In this document: piece by piece, positions 20,734-25,503 of the stretch
Layout of the letters: the number at the start of each line of letters is the position of its first letter
How positions within the stretch are numbered: position 1 is the first letter of the stretch
DNA from: Pleurotus ostreatus/Saccharomyces cerevisiae fusant
Taxonomy: Eukaryota > Opisthokonta
DNA: 25,503 bases
Assembly: GCA_024196135.1 (NCBI GenBank)
Contig: JAMQCK010000378.1
Coordinates: forward strand, 1 to 25,503
Direction: 5' to 3'
Program-made: the position numbers and the translations under genes
Notes under the pieces: model-generated
Seen by the model: only the letters and a program-made list of their open reading frames with translations
The model's database searches: none
What the model was told of the DNA's origin: nothing

Positions 20734-21031
20734 ACAACATGCTTATGCTTCCGCTTCTGTGTGCTCGATCTTCCCTCGACATTCTTGACTTCTACTTGTT
20801 CGACTTCTGCATCTCGTCCTTCCTTCTTGCCGATCTCTATCGCCTCAATGTATCGTGTACTTATTCTTGTTTTCCGTCCCATCTAGCTACATCCGAATGT
20901 ATCGCTCAATTTCCTCTGTCCATCGAATGCCTCCTGCACTGTTCAGTGAGCACTGGAGAAGCAGTATGCTTGAGGAACTCGCCTTCCGGCAGGCAGCGCG
21001 CAAATGGCCTCCACCTTGCAGCCAAGCGCAA

Positions 21032-21104
21032 GACTCGGTAGCTAAGTGGTTATAGCGTGGGATTGCAGATCCTAAGGTCCCGTGTTCAAATCACGGTCGG
21101 GTCT
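21032..21104 (+). tRNA. tRNA-Cys (anticodon GCA)
   Basis: Cloverleaf folds by eye. Acceptor stem GACTCGG/TCGGGTC; D arm GCTA...TAGC with GTGGTTA loop; anticodon stem TGGGA/TCCTA around loop TTGCAGA (GCA); T arm CCGTG-TTCAAAT-CACGG. There is no intron, the discriminator base is T, and a T-run follows (TTTCGTTTTT), as for a polymerase III terminator. Confidence 0.93.
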
Positions 21105-21368
21105 TTCGTTTTTGCTTGCCGTCCTTTGTTCGTCGTTCATCCCCTTTCACACAGGGTAGTTGCCAGTTGTTAGAAAGACATCCAGTATACCCTTTTATCC
21201 CACAGAAGGCAAGACGCGAGGGAGACGACATACAGCGTCCTTGCAAGATTTTCTATCAAGCAAAGGTCATCGCCACGATTTTCCTCGCACCTGTCGCTGA
21301 GGAAGGTTAACTCAGTGTGTGGGCTCAATTCGTGGCACAAGGCCACTTACTTCGCACTGCTTCCCATC

Positions 21369-21458
21369 GGCCCAATGGTCTAGTAGTATGATACGTGCTT
21401 TGGGAGTTCACCAAACAATCATTGCACGGGGTCCCGGGTTCAATTCCCGGTTGGGCCC
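21369..21458 (+). tRNA. tRNA-Pro (anticodon TGG) with an 18-nt intron
   Basis: Acceptor stem GGCCCAA/TTGGGCC, D arm with GGTCTAGTAGTATGATA, and T arm CCCGG-GTTCAATT-CCCGG. The anticodon stem CGTGC/GCACG pairs only if about 18 nt (21405-21422) after base 37 is removed. That leaves loop TTTGGGT with anticodon TGG, and the intron position is canonical. Discriminator C is followed by TTTTT, a polymerase III terminator. Confidence 0.93.
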
Positions 21459-21747
21459 TTTTTGTTGCCTTCTGCAACCCCCTCTTCCTCCCCGACCAAC
21501 CCAGCGACGTTCATTCGCCCGGAGAGCACTTGACGCGGCCGGTTCCCCGCACGGAGGCGAGATCTTGCGGGTGTGGGTCCACCATTCCCCGCACGTGCCG
21601 ATGCCCAGGCACGCACGCGTGGCGTATTAATCTTCCATCTTGGCTTTGTATTTTACCCATCACGGACGCTCGACGCGTTGCGGCTCTCGGACTCCCATTG
21701 TTCCCAACTAGGGAAAGCCACAAACTATCTTGGTCACACCAGCGAGC

Positions 21748-23730
21748 ATGGCGCAAACACCCACCGCATCCTCGTCGCTGCAGACCGAGTCTTCGCTCAA
21801 CCACCCGCCACCCGAGGACGACGGCAAGGCGAAGAAGAAGCCAGCGAAGCGGAGGAAGGTCAACCATGCGTGTCTGTACTGCAGGCGCAGCCATATGACG
21901 TGCGATGAGGGGCGGCCGTGCCAGCGCTGGTGAGCTGGGGTGGTGTAATAGCGCAACCCTCGTTGGCTGAAGGTTGTTCAGCATCAAGCGAGAGATCGGG
22001 CACTTGTGCCATGACGAGCAGCGTCCGAAGCAGCCAGAGAAGCCCTCGTACTCAGCGCCTGCGACGGAGCAGCGTCCACAGGTTCAAGCTCCTCCAGGTG
22101 CGTTCGTACTTCTTGTCAGACGAGTAGTATGATTGACTTGGGCAGCACACATCTATCCCGCGACTGGAGCCCCTGCCCCTCCACCTCCAGCTTGGCCACT
22201 GAACGTGCCGCAGGGCCCTTTCCTCTACCAGCCCGACACACTAGGAAACGAGTTCTCCGTCCTCACGTACGTCCTGACTATCGCTGACCCCCTTCAACCT
22301 GTTCACCCCTCATTCCAGCGACTTCCTCGAGACCCTCGACGACGGCACCTTCTTTACCCCGCCAGCCACCATCACCCCCTCCCTCGTCTCCTCTGCCGCG
22401 CCTCCACCGCCCGCACCCGCGACTCAGCAGCCACCACCAGCCCCCATCGCCCTCTCTACAAGCACAAGCGCCCCAAGCGCCACCGCCCCCAGCGAGACCT
22501 CCCCCTCCGCCTCAACGCCCGCAACCACCTCTGACGAGCCCAAGATCAAGGAAGAGCCCGCCCCCGTCATCCTTCCCGCTGCGACCAAGACCGAGCGCTT
22601 CCTCCTCACGGCGGCCGATCAGGAGTCGGGGTCCCGTGACGAGCGGCTGAATAGGGTGATTCGCAGCAAGTACGAGGCGGGGCTGCTGAAGCCGTACAAC
22701 TATGTGAAGGGGTACGCGAGGTTGTCGAGGTGGATGGATCGCAAGTGCGTCTCTCGTCAGGGGGCAAGGGGGACTAGCGCTGAATTTTGTTTTGGCAGTG
22801 TATCGCAAGCTTCGAAGCAGCAGATCTTGCAACCTCTGTCCGTCTTGAGACCGAAATTTCGCGTATGTGCTTTTCCTTCGCGCACCTCGAGCCCCTTGCT
22901 GACTTGTCTGCAGGCCGTCGCTCAATCATTACGAGATATCGTGAGTGTCTGATAGGGTTCCCATACCACGTTCGCATGCTCTTAATATCCTCGCTTGCCA
23001 CAAATCCGTCCTTTCACCCTGTTCGTCCCTATCACCGGCGACTCCTCGCATCCTGCCATCCTCCGTAACCTTTCTCTATGACCCTCTTTGTGGGGTCTTC
23101 GCCTATGCTCTCTTACTCATGCTGACCTTCACTTCCAGGACCTCGTCTTCATCGAAGAAGCCTTCGAGCGCATGCTCCTCGACTACGACCGTGTATTCTC
23201 CGCCATGGGCGTCCCGGCATGCTTGTGGCGCCGCACTGGCGAAATCTACAAGGGCAACCGCGAATTCACCGAGCTCGTCGGCGTGGACGGGTACATGATG
23301 CGGGAGGTGAGTGAAGCTTGAAAGCATTTGTGTAACGCAGTGAGCTGACCGTACTTCTAGGGTCGCCTCTGTATCTACGAGCTCATGGCGGAGGAGAGCG
23401 CTGTGAATTACTGGGAGGTCAGAGCAGCGCTATCGTTCGAAGTATTGTAGCTGACGGGTTTGGTAGAAATATGGCCATGTCGCGTTCGACTCGAGCCAGA
23501 AGGCCGTGCTTACTTCCTGCGTTCTTCGGTATAAGCCGAACCTGAACAACGCGACAGCGAAGGTACGCCTTGTCGTTCTCTGTCGTTATGCACCCGTTTG
23601 ACCTGCTGTTTAGGACGGCAACCCCGGCCCCAACGAGGAGGGCTTCGTGAACTGCTGTTTCTCCTTCACCATCCGGCGCGACAAATGGGGAATTCCCAGC
23701 ATGATCGTCGGTAATTTTATCAAGTGCTGA
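21748..23730 (+). CDS. ERT1: ERT1/AcuK-like Zn2Cys6 regulator with PAS domain
   Basis: Ten exons: 21748-21929, 21982-22097, 22146-22266, 22319-22744, 22799-22862, 22914-22940, 23139-23306, 23361-23417, 23467-23562 and 23614-23730. They give 457 aa with all phases joining. A basic tract (KKKPAKRRKVNH) precedes a Zn2Cys6 cluster with Cys at about 42, 45, 52, 58, 61 and 70; the Cys61 codon is split by intron 1. A Pro/Ser/Thr-rich middle follows. Next is a conserved block (IRSKYEAGLLKPYNYVKGY, SRWMDR, VLRPKFRAVAQSL, FIEEAFERMLLDYDRVFSAM). Then comes a PAS-like domain (VPACLWRRTGEIYKGNREF onward), ending MIVGNFIKC. Family members bind DNA and control gluconeogenic and non-fermentable carbon genes in the nucleus. 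That role is inferred. The start is the ATG at 21748, not the upstream TTG in frame. Intron 6 is unusually long (198 nt). Confidence 0.92.
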
Positions 23731-23889
23731 ACATTGAACGATATAAGTAGAGTATCTATGTAACCCTTCCGCCCCGTATACTACTATCGAGGGCTTGTAC
23801 ACTAATAGAGAACCTGTTCCGGAATCATAGAAGCAGCAGGGAGAAGCACTGGGCAAGCAACACTCAGGTCAGTATACCTCACGATGCCC

Positions 23890-24812
23890 TCACATACTCT
23901 TCCCCAACGCAACATGCTCCCTGAACGTCATCTCCCAATCCGGGTCGTACTCCCTATACTCCGCCGGCGGGTCCTCGAAAATCGCCGGAATCAGCCTCGT
24001 GATATGGTACCCCTCCAGCGTCGCAATCATCAGCGCCACGCCCGGCGCGCCCGGGTTCGCCGCGCGTATCTTCCGCGTCTGCTCCTTGTGGTCCGCCCGC
24101 GCGATCTCGAGCTGCGCGCGCACGGGCGGCGGGAGCATTTCGAAGAACTCGTCGATGCCGATGACGACGACGGAGTGGATGAGGAAGGCGCAGGCGGCGC
24201 TGTGCGGCTTGCGCGGGCGCGGGTTGAGCGTGAGGACGACGTGGAGGAGGTGGGTGGAGGCGCGGTGCGGGTCGGTGAAGAGGTCGAGGGCGCTGCAGTG
24301 GACGTGGTGGAAGAGGGGGCGGAAGATCTGGGGGAGGGGTATAAACGAAAGGCAGTTAAGGCGAGTCATAAGTCAGGTGGCATATATGCGCCTCAAAAGC
24401 GGCGGATGGGTGGAACAAGGATGGGAGACTTACCTGCTGCCATTCCTTGAATTTGCGGTTGATCTCGACGATGTCTTGCTGATCGCCGCCGACTGACCGA
24501 GCCTTCAATCGTTCCTTCGTCTCCGCGTTCAGCTTGCACTGCGCCTTGTGTGACGGCCAATGTGCGACTTGGCATTCACGGTTCTGTGCTCATCCGCTGT
24601 TAATCCTAGCAGAGGCGTAGATTGCGCAACGCACGCAGTAGTGGCTGAGTTTGCATTTACTGGAATGTGCAGGTCAGCCTAGGCTTCGCGCGCCAAGTAA
24701 ATGAGGGGACGACGACGAACCTGCAGCTCAGTAGCCTGACTTCAGTCTGCGACTTATGACAGTTCTGGCATACTCGTGCTTCTTTTGCATATATGCCTAG
24801 TTTCGGGGCCAT
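23890..24812 (-). CDS. MYND-type zinc-finger protein
   Basis: Exons 24812-24721, 24659-24635, 24583-24434 and 24327-23890 give 234 aa; introns are 61, 51 and 106 nt. The N-terminal MYND finger is spread over three exons: CQNC, then SCSKCKLSHYC, then RECQVAHWPSHKAQC. This is the complete set of Cys/His ligands of a protein-interaction finger. An acidic/basic helical link (NAETKERLKARSV, INRKFKEWQQ) follows. The ~145-residue C-terminal domain (RPLFHHVHCSALDL ... GVALMIATLEGYHITRLIPAIF ... FREHVALGKSM) has no enzymatic motif and no SET domain. The gene at the right edge shares this C-terminal domain, so this is a local family. It converges with ERT1, leaving only 159 nt between stop codons. The binding partner cannot be told from sequence. 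Confidence 0.88.
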
Positions 24813-25240
24813 TATGCAATTTCTCTGAGGGAACCCTACAGACAGCGTCAGGACTTGTAATGGCGGAATTTGGCCTAGCCCCTGGCATAGTAATTTTGGG
24901 GACAGGTATGCGTACACTCGGAAGTGGGCGGTAAGTGTAGTCAGTAGCGAGGAGAACCTTGAAGAGGAATCCCGAGAGGCTAAAAGCCTGATGGAAGATT
25001 GAGACAAGGGTAGGACGGGGCAGTGTGACGCAATGTTGTGACTTGGTCGTGACCGACCTCGTGATCATCGTTCGAACTTTGCCAATGCCATCGCGGCCAC
25101 AGAAGTAAGCGTCCGCTACAGAAGTCTGATCGTAACGGTACAAGTACAGGATTATCCATGGAAGCACAGCACAATATTCCCAGATGTTTCCGAGTAGTAC
25201 GAGAATACCCAGCGCAATGCAGTCACTCAGATCGCTCTCG
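24813..25240. other. Intergenic region between two MYND-family genes
   Basis: This is the 3' flank of the right-edge gene and the promoter of the MYND gene at 24812. Overlapping frames on the minus strand (up to 193 codons) have no motifs and run through both neighbours out of frame. No TATA box, repeat or RNA gene is evident. Confidence 0.45.
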
Positions 25241-25503
25241 TCACAGCCTCCTGCCCTGCGCGGTATACGTGTGAAAGATATCCTCCCAAAGCGCGTGGAT
25301 CGCCCCGTATGGACGTGGCGAATCAGAGACAGCAACGGGGACGATGCTGCCCATATTATACTGCTCCAGATACGCGATGAGAAGACAGACGCCCGGCGCG
25401 TCTGGATTCCTTTCGCGGAAGCGCGTCGTCTGCGATTCGAGATCGTTGCATGCCGCCGCGAGCGAGGCTCGCATGTCTTCGTTTTCGTTCTCGGACGCGA
25501 GGA
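25241..25503 (-). CDS. MYND-family protein paralogue, C-terminal end only
   Basis: The minus-strand frame enters from the right edge and is open to a TGA at 25243-25241 (about 86 residues visible). It aligns with the C-terminal domain of the MYND gene just to its left: RERNPDAPGVCLLIAYLEQY against RAANPGAPGVALMIATLEGY, followed by I-P, D-x-P, W, F and a final Gly-basic tail in the same order. The MYND finger itself would lie beyond the window, so the name rests on this similarity. The first exon visible starts outside, and the ATG inside the frame is not the gene start. Adjacent same-strand copies indicate tandem duplication. Confidence 0.75.
   Translation of the reverse strand, partial: LASENENEDMRASLAAACNDLESQTTRFRERNPDAPGVCLLIAYLEQYNMGSIVPVAVSDSPRPYGAIHALWEDIFHTYTAQGRRL

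Noticed and set aside
20189..20782. 197-codon minus-strand ORF
   Set aside because: It lies antisense to the six-exon plus-strand gene, which joins cleanly at every splice site. The antisense frame has only low-complexity Gly/Ala/Arg content.

Overview
The window reads as nuclear DNA of a filamentous basidiomycete, most likely an Agaricomycete. The genes are cut by many very short GT-AG introns (mostly 45-67 nt, usually with GTRNGT-like donors). The recognisable proteins are fungal: a family-8 polysaccharide lyase, a phosphoinositide phospholipase C, the ribosome-assembly factor Ytm1, an ERT1-type Zn2Cys6/PAS regulator, F-box proteins and MYND-finger proteins. All exon boundaries were derived by hand by joining reading frames at GT/AG (once GC/AG) sites. 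Every multi-exon model given here joins in phase.

Layout from left to right. 1-889 (-) is the N-terminal part of a secreted PL8 polysaccharide lyase that runs off the left edge. 1699-4523 (-) is a complete 8-exon PI-PLC (828 aa; PH, EF-hand, X, Y, C2). 4822-6269 (-) is YTM1 (431 aa). 6830-8661 and 8919-11247 (+) are a tandem pair of diverged coiled-coil/low-complexity proteins of unknown function; the second has an in-frame TAG where the first has a Tyr codon. 11705-13361 (-) is an F-box protein with CxxC/H zinc-binding motifs.

13.4-19.2 kb is the accessory part. It holds three copies of a GC-rich ~435-bp repeat, two of them with the same upstream module and a TATA box. It also has a nested inverted-repeat (MITE-like) element at 15.4-15.6 kb. 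A second F-box gene (16194-17832, +) lies between repeat copy 1 and the tandem copies 2-3. The two F-box genes share an unusual 26-nt microexon.

19857-20733 (+) is a 180-aa proline-rich protein with a short coiled coil, of unknown function. Two tRNA genes follow: Cys-GCA, and Pro-UGG with an 18-nt intron. 21748-23730 (+) is an ERT1-like carbon-metabolism regulator. It converges with a MYND-finger gene at 23890-24812 (-), and a second, related gene (25241 to the right edge, -) is cut by the window end.

The genes do not form one pathway. PLC, YTM1, ERT1 and the tRNAs are housekeeping or regulatory genes. The F-box pair, coiled-coil pair, MYND pair and repeats are locally expanded material. The least explained signal is the promoter-bearing repeat family: its long open frames are contradicted by non-triplet indels between copies, while its small hairpins are largely kept.
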